A stretch of 41,951 nucleotides of DNA from JANNWF01 sp052390415. GTDB taxonomy: Bacteria > Pseudomonadota > Gammaproteobacteria > Xanthomonadales > Xanthomonadaceae. Positions 25,130 through 34,060 of this stretch are shown piece by piece. The notes beneath the pieces are model-generated. The model did no database searches, was not told the origin of the DNA, and saw only the letters and a program-made list of their open reading frames with translations. Both the position numbers and the translations under genes were made by a program. Each line of letters starts with the position of its first letter. The stretch's first letter is position 1. The stretch is from NCBI GenBank assembly GCA_052390415.1, contig JBQTGY010000080.1, positions 1 through 41,951 of the forward strand. Reading direction: 5' to 3'.

Positions 25130-25412
25130 GACCCAGCCTCCGTGAATTGATTGCCCCGGAATTTGCAAAAACCGGCCTGAACACGATGCGAATTCGACGG
25201 TCGCGCATGAACGCAAAGCCGCTGTTCGCTCGCCTTGCTGGCCAAAACGTGACATGGGTCATGGTTTGAGTGGCTTGCCGGCTCCGAATGCAAGTGGCTT
25301 GTCAATTGGTAAGCCTGAGCGCCAAATTCGCGTCGCAAGCTCGGTCTGCTGAAAGCCACGTCCAAGCCGACCAACCCGTGGACTCAATCCACGTCAACTT
25401 CGAAGAAACCGC
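25130..25412. other. Divergent spacer
   Basis: About 280 bp between the leftward lipoprotein gene and the rightward DUF2200 gene. It must contain both promoters. I see no strong palindrome and cannot assign boxes. Confidence 0.35.
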
Positions 25413-25760
25413 ATGCACATGCACCGCATCTATGCCACGCCGTTCGCGAAGGTTTATCCGATGTATGTGCAGAAGGCCGAGAAGAAGGGCCGCACGCAGG
25501 CGGAAGTCGACTGCGTGATTGCTTGGCTGACCGGTTACGACAAGAGCGGGCTGCAACGGCAACTCGACCTCGCAGTCGACTTCGAGACGTTCTTCGCGCA
25601 GGCGCCCGCCATGCATCCCAACCGGAAACTGATCACCGGCAGCGTGTGCGGCGTTCGGCTGGAAAACGTCGAAGACCCATTGATGCGCGAAATCCGCAAC
25701 CTCGACAAGCTCGTGGACGAACTGGCGAAGGGCAAGTCGATGGAAAAGGTGCTTCGCTGA
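25413..25760 (+). CDS. DUF2200 domain protein
   Basis: A cytosolic protein of 115 residues belonging to DUF2200, a widespread family without known function. The match spans the whole length: RIYATPFAKVYPMYVQKAEK, then KGRTQAEVDCVIAWLTGYD, FETFFAQAPAMHPNR, ITGSVCGVRLENVEDPLM and the C-terminal IRNLDKLVDELAKGKSMEKV. The family usually starts a few residues before HRIY, so ATG at 25413 or 25419 both fit. It seems to be a single-gene unit followed by a repeat. Confidence 0.92.
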   Translation: MHMHRIYATPFAKVYPMYVQKAEKKGRTQAEVDCVIAWLTGYDKSGLQRQLDLAVDFETFFAQAPAMHPNRKLITGSVCGVRLENVEDPLMREIRNLDKLVDELAKGKSMEKVLR

Positions 25761-25810
25761 CGCGGAAAGGAGCCGAGTTGACCGCCTCAGCCAATGTGCA
25801 GAAGTCGCTG

Positions 25811-25868
25811 GATTCCCGCCACCGCGCCTTGCGGTATTCAGTCACTGGGTTCCCGCCTTTGCGGGAAC
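25811..25868. repeat. Paired hairpin repeat, second copy
   Basis: CTGGATTCCCGCC...at 25809-25820 is followed by the perfect hairpin GTTCCCGC-CTTT-GCGGGAAC at 25849-25868 and ACGACGATTCG. The repeat is a diverged relative of the pair at 10044-10124. Confidence 0.65.
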
Positions 25869-26025
25869 GACGATTCGTAGTTCGACTTAGCAAGCATAGC
25901 GCTCGGTACCCCCGGACAGCATTGCGCCGTAACAGCAAAAAACACGTACCGCAGGATAGTGCCCTGGTTGCCATGGTTGACGTAAGCAAGCAAGCTCAGG
26001 GCCGGTTTCTCAGCGGCCAGGTTAG

Positions 26026-26535
26026 ATGGCAGAGCAAACACCATCACGCCCGCGCCGGCGACAACTCAGCCTCTTTCTGCCCGAGGCACAGCGATCGATT
26101 GTTGAGCCAATTCGGCAACGGCTTGACCCAATCCAACACGGTCTGATTCCGGCACACGTCACGCTTTGCCGGGAAGATGAGCTGCCTGATTGGCAGCTGC
26201 TCTCCCAGCGACTTGAGCGCTTGCCGCCATTCCGCATCACCATGAGGTTTGAGGAGCCTCAGCAATTGGCGGATGGTTGCGTACTCCTTCGCCCATGCTT
26301 GGGTGCGGACGAATTTCAAGCCCTAAGGCAATTCATTCTGGGACGCTCGGCACGCGCTTACGGAGCGCACCTCACTTTGCTGCATCCGCGCAACGCAACT
26401 GGCACTCCAGCCAACCTCGCAGAGATGGCAACTGAATTGGCCGGCCTTGTGGTTACGTTGAGCACCGTGTCGCTCATCGAGCAATTCAGTAGTGATCCTT
26501 GGCTGGTAAGAGGTACGTATGGACCTGCTATCTGA
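26026..26535 (+). CDS. 2H phosphoesterase (LigT/2'-5' RNA ligase-like)
   Basis: This is a 169-residue member of the 2H phosphoesterase superfamily, which acts on 2',3'-cyclic or 2'-5' phosphodiester bonds in RNA or nucleotides. The two HxT motifs are intact: HVTL at residues 44-47 and HLTL at 115-118, spaced about 71 residues apart as usual. The N-terminal strand (RQLSLFLPE) and the region around FRITMRFE fit the fold. The start is the ATG at 26026. The substrate is not predictable. It stands alone between spacers. Confidence 0.85.
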   Translation: MAEQTPSRPRRRQLSLFLPEAQRSIVEPIRQRLDPIQHGLIPAHVTLCREDELPDWQLLSQRLERLPPFRITMRFEEPQQLADGCVLLRPCLGADEFQALRQFILGRSARAYGAHLTLLHPRNATGTPANLAEMATELAGLVVTLSTVSLIEQFSSDPWLVRGTYGPAI

Positions 26536-26886
26536 AAATTCGTGTATGGACTCCGGTCAACACCACCGGAAAGGCCGTGGATTCATTTCGATCAAGTTGA
26601 ACCGCGCCATGGCTGTCTCCCTTGATATGGCTACCTCAAGGAAGCAAGATCAGCTTAGTGCGAGAGGGCGATGTATTGTCACAAGCATGCTCAAACTCTG
26701 TAGCCGCGCAGCCTTGTGTTGCTTACTGTGAATTGGCGAACGAGCACGTCCCGCAGCAGCCAATCTTTCAACACTCAGCGACAATCTCGGGAGTTTGGAC
26801 TAGTTTTTCGGCTGGCCGCACAGCAGCGCAGCAATTTCCGCTCCAGGCGTGCGGAGCTATCGCCACGGGGGTATCACCACCCTCCC
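26536..26886. other. Spacer without recognised features
   Basis: 350 bp between the convergent 2H phosphoesterase and prolyl oligopeptidase genes. Several short frames are open (for instance one starting near 26610 with MAVSLDM), but none has a ribosome binding site or resembles a known protein. It may contain decayed coding sequence. No clear terminator is seen. Confidence 0.4.
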
Positions 26887-29052
26887 CTACTGCGGCGACC
26901 AGCCCTCCATGCCGAACTGCCAGAACATGAAGCTGATGATATCGGCACGTTGGGCATTGACTGAGGCTTGAGCCGAGCCGATGCCGTGGCCAGCTTGGTA
27001 GTCGACGTTGAGCAACACCGGATGCTCGCTGCTGCTGGCACGCTGTAGCCGCGCGGCCATCTTGGCGGAGTGCCAGACCGCCACGCGCGGGTCGTTGTAG
27101 CCGTGATAGAGCATGACCGCGGGGAACGGCGTGCCGTCCTTCACCTTCTGATAGGCACTCATGCCCACCAAAGCCTTGAAGCCGGCTTCGGTGTTCGGGT
27201 CGCCGAATTCCGGCCAGTTCACCGGGCCGTTGGGATCGCGCAGCGCGGCGCCGACCGAGTCGAGCACGCCGACCATCGGGAACATCACCCGGAACAGATC
27301 GGGCCTTTCGATCAGCGCATTGCCGATCATGATGCCGCCAGCACTGCCGCCGATCGCCGCCATGCGGCCGGACTTCGTATACCCCTCGCGCACCAGATAC
27401 TCACCGCAAGCGATCAGATCCTTCCAGGTGTTGGCCTTGGTCGCCTGATAACCGGCGCGATACCAAGCCTCCCCCTTCTCGCCGCCACCACGCACGTGAC
27501 AGGCCGCGCGCACTACGCCGCGTTCGTACATGGCGAACTGCCAGGGAAACAGGCCGGGCTCGGTGTTGATGCCGTAGGCACCGTACGCCGCGAGCAGGGT
27601 CGGATTGTTGCCGTCGCGAGCGATGCCGCGGCGATGCATGATGGACAGCGGCACCATCACGCCATCGTGGCTGGGCACTTGCACGATGGTAGAGACGATC
27701 TGCTCTGCATCGATGCCTGCTGGGGCAGGTTGCAGATCGGTGGTCTCAACCTTGCCTTCTGCGTCGATATGCAAGGCGGTGGGAAAGCGCGACCAGCCTG
27801 CGCCAAAGACCACCAGACCTGCCACACCATCCTGGGTGGTGTATGGAGTGACGGTGTCGAGGCCCTTTACATCGACCTCACTCACCGTTTCCGATCCCCA
27901 CGGCTTGCGAAACAATTGCGAACCGACACCGGATTCGCGCTTGACCACGTAATACAGCGCGTCGTCGGTCGCGGTCATCTCGTCGATCGGCAGCAATCCG
28001 GTGGGCACGACGACGCTGCGGGCGTTTTTCGAATCGTCCAGCGAGATCTTTTCGATCTGCCGATTCGGCAATGCCGTCGACAGCAGATATAGATCGTTGC
28101 CGTGCAGGACGACACTGCTCACACCGTCTTCGGGACTGATCACCTTGCGCCAGCCAATCTTGTCGCTGCCAAGATCGGTCAATGGCGCGGTGAACACGGT
28201 GATGCGGCGATCCACCGAGGACGGAAAGCCGAGCAAGTACTTGCTGCCGACGGTCGCCACCGGAATCGGCAACTGCGCGGGCTCGATGCCCAAGTTCTTG
28301 TCGTAGGCATTGCCGAATACCAGCGCATCTTTCTCGGCGTCAGTGCCAAGTTGATGCACGAAAGCTTGACTATTCAGCTGCTTCTCGGATGGCGGCTCAC
28401 CAGGTGCGGGATCGCGCAGACGGTTGTAGAGAAAACCGCTACTGTCGGGCAGCCAGGACACACCGAAACGAACGCGCGCAATTGGCGCTTCGACGGGTTT
28501 ACCCGTGGCGAGATCGATGACCAGCGCAGTAGCCAACTCGGAACCGGATTCAGACAAACCCACCACCGCGAGGCGGCCATCCGGCGAGGGCACGGCATAG
28601 TTGATCGCATGCGGATTGCCGGTTCTTTTCTTCCAGTCCTCCGGATCCAGCAGCAAACGGTCCGCGCCGTCCCAGCCCTCGCGCAGATACAGGCGACCGG
28701 TCTGCATGCCGGCTTCCTGACGGCGGATCAACAGTCGCTCGCCCTGCATCAGCACCACGTCCTGCAGTCGCGCGCTGGTGACTTTCTCCAAGCGTTCAAG
28801 ATCGGCCAACACCTCGGCGCGTGCGGGAATCGCATCCAGCATCCCGCGTGAATAGTCGGCCTGCGCCTTCACCCAGTCGCGCGCGGCGGGATTCTGCTGA
28901 TCTTCCAGCCAGCGATCCGGATCCTCCAACGTGATGCCGAAACGCGTCTCGGTCGGTGCGCGCGGCTCAGCAGAAGGAGGAGCAGGCGGCGCGGTGGCCG
29001 CCAACTGGGCAGCGAGTGCGATGGCGAGCAAGGACATCGATGAAAGCCTCAT
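26887..29052 (-). CDS. Prolyl oligopeptidase (S9A family)
   Basis: This is a proline-specific serine oligopeptidase, exported to the periplasm. The 721-residue product has a signal peptide (about residues 1-20, AAQLAATA), a seven-bladed propeller (about 80-435) and a hydrolase domain. The triad can be read as Ser570 in GGSAGG, Asp654 in YNDPRV and His689 in AGHGIG. The blocks SYGAYGINTEPG-like (AAYGAYGINTEPGLF) and HVRGGGEKGEAWYRAG are S9A hallmarks. The ATG at 29052 or the one at 29037 are both possible; the second has GAGG 9 bp upstream. It is distinct from the S9 peptidase at the left end, which has the dipeptidyl-peptidase-like active-site motif GASYGAYA. Confidence 0.94.
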   Translation of the reverse strand: MRLSSMSLLAIALAAQLAATAPPAPPSAEPRAPTETRFGITLEDPDRWLEDQQNPAARDWVKAQADYSRGMLDAIPARAEVLADLERLEKVTSARLQDVVLMQGERLLIRRQEAGMQTGRLYLREGWDGADRLLLDPEDWKKRTGNPHAINYAVPSPDGRLAVVGLSESGSELATALVIDLATGKPVEAPIARVRFGVSWLPDSSGFLYNRLRDPAPGEPPSEKQLNSQAFVHQLGTDAEKDALVFGNAYDKNLGIEPAQLPIPVATVGSKYLLGFPSSVDRRITVFTAPLTDLGSDKIGWRKVISPEDGVSSVVLHGNDLYLLSTALPNRQIEKISLDDSKNARSVVVPTGLLPIDEMTATDDALYYVVKRESGVGSQLFRKPWGSETVSEVDVKGLDTVTPYTTQDGVAGLVVFGAGWSRFPTALHIDAEGKVETTDLQPAPAGIDAEQIVSTIVQVPSHDGVMVPLSIMHRRGIARDGNNPTLLAAYGAYGINTEPGLFPWQFAMYERGVVRAACHVRGGGEKGEAWYRAGYQATKANTWKDLIACGEYLVREGYTKSGRMAAIGGSAGGIMIGNALIERPDLFRVMFPMVGVLDSVGAALRDPNGPVNWPEFGDPNTEAGFKALVGMSAYQKVKDGTPFPAVMLYHGYNDPRVAVWHSAKMAARLQRASSSEHPVLLNVDYQAGHGIGSAQASVNAQRADIISFMFWQFGMEGWSPQ

Positions 29053-29136
29053 TGGCGAAAGGTGCCCGGACTCTAACAAGCAGCCGTTGCCCGCACCATG
29101 TGCAGATGGACAGGGGCCCAACGTGCTCAGCTACTT

Positions 29137-29195
29137 TTGTAGAGCCGACCGCGCGAAGCGAAGCCGCGCACTCGGCGCGCGAACTTGCTCGGCTG
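29137..29195. repeat. R2 intergenic repeat
   Basis: TTGTAGAGCCGACCGCGCGA to GCGCGAACTTGCTCGGCTGC, the fourth R2 copy of the window, in the spacer upstream of the prolyl oligopeptidase gene. Confidence 0.6.
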
Positions 29196-29248
29196 CTTTC
29201 ATGCTCCGGAGTGGGCAATGCACACGTGCATCGCAGCCTCGCTGCCTT

Positions 29249-29818
29249 TCACCCCGCGCTGGGCCACAACCAGGCAAAACTACCGGCCACGAGCAACCCG
29301 TAGATCAGCGCGTCCAGCAGGTATTTGGCGGTGGACGACCACGTGTGCCCATACCAGATCGAGAACGGCACCACCGCCCAGCCGAAGGCCAGAAAACCGA
29401 CCGGCGCAATGAAGTGGAATACGCTCATGTAGGGCGCCCCCGCCGGCAGCACATGCGTCGCGACGCAGGCGATCAGAAAACAGCCGACCAGGAAGTACAG
29501 AACCTGCTGGCCGACCAGCTTGCCCATCGGCGGCAACCCGTTCGGAAAAATGGTGACGAAGGCGACCGGGCCATTGGTGAATTTCGCCTGCATCGCTGGG
29601 TCGCTCAGCTTGCCCATGTCGGTGCAATGGGGAATCGAATGCACACCCGGTTTCGGCGCGCCGCGTCCGATGGCGGCGGCCACTTCGTCTTCGTTGGGCA
29701 GCTGCCTGTAATCGCTGTTGTGATACTTCAGCGCCATGTGGACCATCGCGCTGGCGATCCAGGCAAGAAAGCTGCCGAGCAGAATCGGCATCCAGAGATC
29801 CATCACGCTCACGCCCAT
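29249..29818 (-). CDS. Hypothetical integral membrane protein
   Basis: A 189-residue membrane protein. It has a helix at about residues 8-30, a conserved-looking loop (ALKYHNSDYRQLPNEDEVAA) and three or four C-terminal helices (about 105-188). The opening pattern, a helix ending HMALKYHxxDYxxLPxE, recurs in uncharacterised bacterial membrane proteins as far as I recall. The function is unknown. The start could be ATG 29818 or 29803. Confidence 0.75.
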   Translation of the reverse strand: MGVSVMDLWMPILLGSFLAWIASAMVHMALKYHNSDYRQLPNEDEVAAAIGRGAPKPGVHSIPHCTDMGKLSDPAMQAKFTNGPVAFVTIFPNGLPPMGKLVGQQVLYFLVGCFLIACVATHVLPAGAPYMSVFHFIAPVGFLAFGWAVVPFSIWYGHTWSSTAKYLLDALIYGLLVAGSFAWLWPSAG

Positions 29819-29989
29819 GGCTTTCTACTCGGCTGATTTGGCGATGTGAACGATGGCGCGATTGGGTGGCTTGCGCAAGCGCCTTCCTGCGCAACGTGAC
29901 GCATCCGCTCCGATGTGCTTCGAGGAATGGAGGAATGCTCCTCGACGGGGGGCGTTTCGCTCGCGACTCCGGTGAAGTGCCTGTTGCTC

Positions 29990-30730
29990 CTACACCCCAG
30001 GCGTGAGATCACCGGCACTGCTCTCACCCGCGGCTGCACCACCCAGGCCGGCCGCTCCTGCCGAGCCGCCGCCTCCACCGCCACCCCCTGCACCACCGCG
30101 CGCACCGCCAGCCCTGCCGCCTTCACCGCGGTTGCCGCCGCCCCGTCCTGAAGACGATGTCGGGCGGGTCGGACCTTGGAGCGGAATCGCGAGCCCCAGC
30201 GGAACCGGCGCCAGGTCAAGTACCTGCCGGATGAAATTGCGCAGTGAGGTCACCAGTTCGGCGGTGTGCACGCGACGACCAGCGACCAGTTCGGCCGCGG
30301 CCTGCGCCGCCAACTTCACCTGCTCATCCGTGCCCAGCAGCAGGATGTCCGACAACGCACTTTCCACCGCATCGCGAATGCGCCGCGAGCGATCAGAGCT
30401 GCCGCCTAGCTGCACGGCCAGCACCTGTTCGGCCATTTCGCCTTCGCTGGGCGCATCTGGCGACGTCGTCGAGTGTTCCGGCCGGCGACGCAGATCGCGC
30501 ATGTGCGTGGGGTCAACCGCCAACTGGCCGGTAAAGGATCCGCCCAAGGTCTTGTAGGCCGCGATCAAAATGCGCAGCCGCTCGTTGATCTGCCGATTCT
30601 CGCGTTGACGCCGTTCCTGGATGGTCTGCATCACCAGCAAACGTATGCCCACACCGATCACCGTCACCAGCGTGAGCATGACTATCGTGAGCAACATGCC
30701 CTGCCAGGAGCTCATATCAGCGAATCGCAT
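29990..30730 (-). CDS. Membrane-anchored protein with glycine-rich C-terminus
   Basis: A 246-residue protein with one N-terminal membrane helix (about residues 12-35), a soluble helical domain (ERRQRENRQINERLRILIAA, then VESALSDILLLGTDEQVKLA) and a low-complexity tail from about 190 that is largely Gly with Arg, Ala and Ser (GGARGGAGGGGGGGGSAGAA). I do not recognise the family. CTGGAG lies 8 bp before the ATG at 30730. The tail suggests a flexible or secreted extension, perhaps an RNA- or wall-contacting segment; this is speculation. It is divergent from the methyltransferase gene. Confidence 0.7.
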   Translation of the reverse strand: MRFADMSSWQGMLLTIVMLTLVTVIGVGIRLLVMQTIQERRQRENRQINERLRILIAAYKTLGGSFTGQLAVDPTHMRDLRRRPEHSTTSPDAPSEGEMAEQVLAVQLGGSSDRSRRIRDAVESALSDILLLGTDEQVKLAAQAAAELVAGRRVHTAELVTSLRNFIRQVLDLAPVPLGLAIPLQGPTRPTSSSGRGGGNRGEGGRAGGARGGAGGGGGGGGSAGAAGLGGAAAGESSAGDLTPGV

Positions 30731-30916
30731 GCGGCAAGCTCCAGAATCAACCCACTGTCGTGGGTGAGCTTACGGGAGCAAGCGTGAAGCAGCTCCAGTG
30801 GCTGCGTCGAAGGTCGCGGAGAATTCGGTCGCGTTCCCGATCCAATTGATCGCCGCCCGCTTGCCGCATGCTCGCCGGTGCGGCACTGTCGCCGCACCCG
30901 ACATCACCGGCACTGC

Positions 30917-31624
30917 ATGACCCAACCCGACCGCGCCGCCTTGCACGGCATCGCCGCCCGCTTCCTTCCCAGCCGCTGGCACTATCACTATGTGCGCTCG
31001 AAGCTGGCCAGCGATCCGTTGTATGCCGGCGTTGCAGGCGCACTCGAAGGCAGCGACGCCGCATTGCTCGACCTCGGCTGCGGTGTGGGTTTGCTGGCGC
31101 ACTATCTGCACGCCTGCGGGTTTCGATCTGGCTACCGCGGCATCGACAACGACAGCAACAAGATCGAACTCGCGCGCGCGGTCGCCGCCGACGCCGGATT
31201 GACGCAAACACGCTTCGACGTCATCGATCTGGCCGAAGCGGTGGGCAACGGCGCATTGGCGGGGCATCGCGGCAGCGTCGCGATTCTCGATCTGCTGCAG
31301 TTCCTGCCACCGCCCGCGCAAGCGCCGTTGCTGCGATCCGCGGCGGCTTGCCTCGTACCGGGTGCTCGCTTGATCATCCGCACCGGCCTCGAGGGCAGCG
31401 GCTGGCGCGCCCGCATCACCCGCGCGGTGGACTGGCTCTCGCGATGGCTGCGCTGGATGAATACCGGGCCGAAGGCTTACCCGACGCGCGAGGGGTTGAC
31501 GTCCCTGCTGAATGAGGCGGGGCTGGCCGTGTGTTTCTCACCGCTGTGGGGCGGCACACCGTTCAACAACTGGCTGGTCGTTGCCGAGATCCCGACCTCG
31601 GAATCCGGCAGCACACAGCGATAA
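30917..31624 (+). CDS. SAM-dependent methyltransferase, aryl polyene/xanthomonadin cluster type
   Basis: This is a class I methyltransferase of 235 residues. Motif I is LDLGCGVGLL (about residues 54-63), and the acidic ribose-binding position is in GIDNDSNKIE. The N-terminus (ARFLPSRWHYHYVRSKLASD) and the block RARITRAVDWLSRWLRWMNT closely resemble, from memory, methyltransferases encoded in aryl polyene and xanthomonadin pigment clusters. The ATG at 30917 is taken over an upstream frame that lacks similarity. Its last 148 bp overlap, tail to tail, the gene on the other strand. No other pigment genes (ketosynthase, ACP, dehydratase) are in the window. Confidence 0.88.
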   Translation: MTQPDRAALHGIAARFLPSRWHYHYVRSKLASDPLYAGVAGALEGSDAALLDLGCGVGLLAHYLHACGFRSGYRGIDNDSNKIELARAVAADAGLTQTRFDVIDLAEAVGNGALAGHRGSVAILDLLQFLPPPAQAPLLRSAAACLVPGARLIIRTGLEGSGWRARITRAVDWLSRWLRWMNTGPKAYPTREGLTSLLNEAGLAVCFSPLWGGTPFNNWLVVAEIPTSESGSTQR

Positions 31625-33147
31625 CCCAACGCGTCGAGTTGCTGCATGACATGCGCCAACGTCGGCACGCTGGCACCATGCGCGGCCCCCTCGTGCAACA
31701 ACACGATTGCGCCCGGTGAAATGCCGCGCCGCAGCCACGCCCATGCGCGCGCCGGATTCACGTACAGCGTGTCGAACGCACGCGCACACCAGCCGATCCG
31801 AACCAGCCCATGCCGTTGCAGCTCCGGCTCAACAAAGAGATTGGCCATGCCGACCACGGCGCGAAACAGATGCGGCGGGTGACCGCACTGGCGAGAGAAC
31901 TGTTCCTGCGCCGCACCGATCTGGCGACGCAGCACGCCGGGCGTCGCCGCCCAGAACCAGGCCGCGGGATGCGTAGCGCTGTGATTGCCGATCGAATGGC
32001 CTCGCCGCAGGATGTCCTGCACGCTCTCCGGCCTTTGCAGCGCGCGCTCGCCAACCACGAAGAAGGTGGCCCGCGCGGCATGCGCATCAAGCAGATCAAG
32101 CATGGCCGCCGTGTCGTCCGAAGGACCATCATCGATGGTCAGCCACACTTCGTTGCGAGTCGTCGCAAAACGCCTCACCAGCGCGCCGCACAGGGTCGAA
32201 CTCGGGTTCAGCGTGGCCCATAACAACAGCAGATGGCTGGCGAAGATGACCGCGACGCCAACCGGCCACGCGGACGTCACGATCAATGCGACGCCCACAA
32301 GGTGCGCCAGCAACAACACAGTCAGCAGCAGACCTCGGCGGGAAGGTTGCACGATCAAAGGTCGTTCATTGGAAACGTGATCGGCACTGACCTTCACCGC
32401 CGAGTGCGAGTGCGAGTCCGCATCCGCGCCCCGCAATTCCGGCATCGTCTTGCGCAGATGAGCGAGGAAATCGAACAATCCCCGATAGCGCGCGTGATGC
32501 TCAGGAAAGCGCCGCCGCCGCCACGCAAACTCCACCGCGAACAACAGCATCACCAACGCGAAACTGCCGAAATTCGCAAACGCCGACCACAGCGTCGGTG
32601 GCAACGGCAGCGGCGAATTGATGCCGAACAACTCCAGCACGCCGTTCGGCTTTGCGAGCACGGCGAGCGATGCGTTGGTCACCGCCAGTAGCAGAAACAG
32701 GCCGCACCAGACCGCCGTCAGACGGCGGGTATAAGCCGCCACCGCCTCGATATCACGACCATCGTCCCCATGCAGACGCAACGCCATCTGCGTGATCAAC
32801 GCCACCCGCCCCCGCCGCAAGGTCAAACCGAAATACACGGCAAGGAACAGATAGATCAGCACCGGCGCCGCGTACAAGGCCAACAACGCATCGTGACGCC
32901 CGGTCGCGCGGGTAAACCACAGCAACAACGCGCCGCCCAACGCCAGCAGCAACCATGCCCAAGTCCGGCCAGCACGCAATGGCACGGCCAGCATGACCAC
33001 CACCAGCAACAGCGCCGCCGTCGCAGTCAACGCAAGGCTATGCAGGTAAACCGCCGCATGGGTCAGCAACGGATACGCGAGCAACAACACCCACAGACCA
33101 CGCGAGGCCGGGGCGGCGGAACCGGACTGGGGCAGCGACGGTGACAT
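31477..33147 (-). CDS. Fusion of COG4648-type membrane domain and polysaccharide deacetylase
   Basis: The N-terminal half (to about residue 215) is a multi-helix membrane domain of the COG4648 type, a family found in aryl polyene clusters (ALITQMALRLHGDDGR, AAYTRRLTAVWCGLF). Two more helices follow near residues 265-310. The C-terminal half is a NodB-type deacetylase with TIDDGPSDDT (Asp339, Asp340) and HSIGNH (His384, His389), which bind metal. Deacetylase activity on an N-acetylated or acylated sugar is thus expected, but the substrate is unknown. The last roughly 42 residues have low-complexity composition and lie antisense to the methyltransferase gene, so they may be an extension by stop loss. 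The start is uncertain; ATGs at 33177, 33156 and 33147 are in frame. Confidence 0.85.
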   Translation of the reverse strand: MSPSLPQSGSAAPASRGLWVLLLAYPLLTHAAVYLHSLALTATAALLLVVVMLAVPLRAGRTWAWLLLALGGALLLWFTRATGRHDALLALYAAPVLIYLFLAVYFGLTLRRGRVALITQMALRLHGDDGRDIEAVAAYTRRLTAVWCGLFLLLAVTNASLAVLAKPNGVLELFGINSPLPLPPTLWSAFANFGSFALVMLLFAVEFAWRRRRFPEHHARYRGLFDFLAHLRKTMPELRGADADSHSHSAVKVSADHVSNERPLIVQPSRRGLLLTVLLLAHLVGVALIVTSAWPVGVAVIFASHLLLLWATLNPSSTLCGALVRRFATTRNEVWLTIDDGPSDDTAAMLDLLDAHAARATFFVVGERALQRPESVQDILRRGHSIGNHSATHPAAWFWAATPGVLRRQIGAAQEQFSRQCGHPPHLFRAVVGMANLFVEPELQRHGLVRIGWCARAFDTLYVNPARAWAWLRRGISPGAIVLLHEGAAHGASVPTLAHVMQQLDALGYRCVLPDSEVGISATTSQLLNGVPPHSGEKHTASPASFSRDVNPSRVG

Positions 33148-33368
33148 GGGCCGCATTGTAGATGGCGGATTGGACATCTGGCCTGAAGGTACCTTCGGCG
33201 ATGACGTCACCGACGACCCTACTCACTACCTGTCAACTTCCTCCCCCGCCGGAGTGTAAAGGGCCGGGACGAACATCCGGAATCGGCGCAAAGTCTGGTC
33301 CTGTTTTGACTGCCGAAGCGTCAGGCTACTGCCCGGAACTTGGGCTGACGTTGATGCCAGTTGAGCGA

Positions 33369-33689
33369 TCAGCCCGCCACGTCGCCCAGAGCCTTCAACT
33401 TGATCGGCTTGCGATTGGGGAAGGTGACGACCAGGTCGAGTTCACCGCCCATTGCCTGCACATAGCCTTGCAAGGTGGAAAGCAACATGTCGCTGCGCTG
33501 CTCGTAGCGGGAAACCGTGTCCTGGCCCACATTCAAGACCTTTGCCACTTCAACCTGCGTGCGGTTGATCGCCTTGCGCAGATCGCGCAGGGACATTTCC
33601 TCGGCAATCAAGTCCGCTGCACGGGCCTCCACCTTCCGGCGGCGGGCAGCAGGCAGCTGCTTGATTTTGTCGGCAAGAGAGCGAGCCAT
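33369..33689 (-). CDS. higA: HigA-like antitoxin with XRE helix-turn-helix
   Basis: This is the antitoxin of a toxin-first (HigBA-type) pair. The 106-residue product has an XRE-type helix-turn-helix (RTQVEVAKVLNVGQDTVSRY) in its middle and a C-terminal beta segment (GGELDLVVTFPNR) typical of these antitoxins. The ribosome binding site AGAGGAAA precedes the ATG at 33689. Two bases separate it from the toxin stop. It probably represses the operon through the palindrome at 34061-34082. Confidence 0.88.
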   Translation of the reverse strand: MARSLADKIKQLPAARRRKVEARAADLIAEEMSLRDLRKAINRTQVEVAKVLNVGQDTVSRYEQRSDMLLSTLQGYVQAMGGELDLVVTFPNRKPIKLKALGDVAG

Positions 33690-33691
33690 GG

Positions 33692-34054
33692 CTATTTCCT
33701 CTTCGAGGCTGTGCGTTGCAGGTGGATGTCAAACCGTTGATCAGCCTTCGCAACCAACCGGCTGTAGAAGCGCTTTTCGCTGCCGCCAGACTTGTCGCCA
33801 GCCACCAGCAGCACCGCATGCTGGCGCGGGTCAAATGCAAACGCAACACGCCAGACGCCGTTGTCAGCATCGAAGCGCAGTTCTTTCATGTTGGCGTGCC
33901 GCGATCCGTTCAGCGTGTCCACGCGAGGTCGACCGGCCAAAGGCCCGAAGTGCTCGATGACCTTGGCCTGCGCAAGCATTTCGTCCTGCACAGTTGGTGG
34001 CAGGTCGTCGAATTCCGACTCGAACTCTTCGGCCAGTTCCACGATCCATTTCAT
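33692..34054 (-). CDS. higB: HigB-like (Gp49/RelE superfamily) toxin
   Basis: This is a RelE-superfamily mRNA interferase toxin of the phage Gp49-like HigB branch. The 120-residue product reads EFDDLPPTVQDEMLAQAKVI, LAGRPRVDTLNGSRHANMKE, LRFDADNGVWRVAFAFDPRQ, and ends with the usual LLVAGDKSGGSEKRFYSRLV segment. There is no Shine-Dalgarno sequence before the ATG at 34054, but a promoter placed 17 bp apart predicts transcription starting at or next to that ATG (see the promoter entry), so the mRNA may be leaderless. An upstream in-frame ATG at 34063 lies inside the operator. It is followed directly by the antitoxin gene. Confidence 0.88.
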   Translation of the reverse strand: MKWIVELAEEFESEFDDLPPTVQDEMLAQAKVIEHFGPLAGRPRVDTLNGSRHANMKELRFDADNGVWRVAFAFDPRQHAVLLVAGDKSGGSEKRFYSRLVAKADQRFDIHLQRTASKRK

Positions 34055-34060
34055 CGCAAG

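Noticed and set aside
26610..26930. Short frames in the spacer after the 2H phosphoesterase
   Set aside because: No start signals or known domains; a decayed gene cannot be excluded but cannot be supported.
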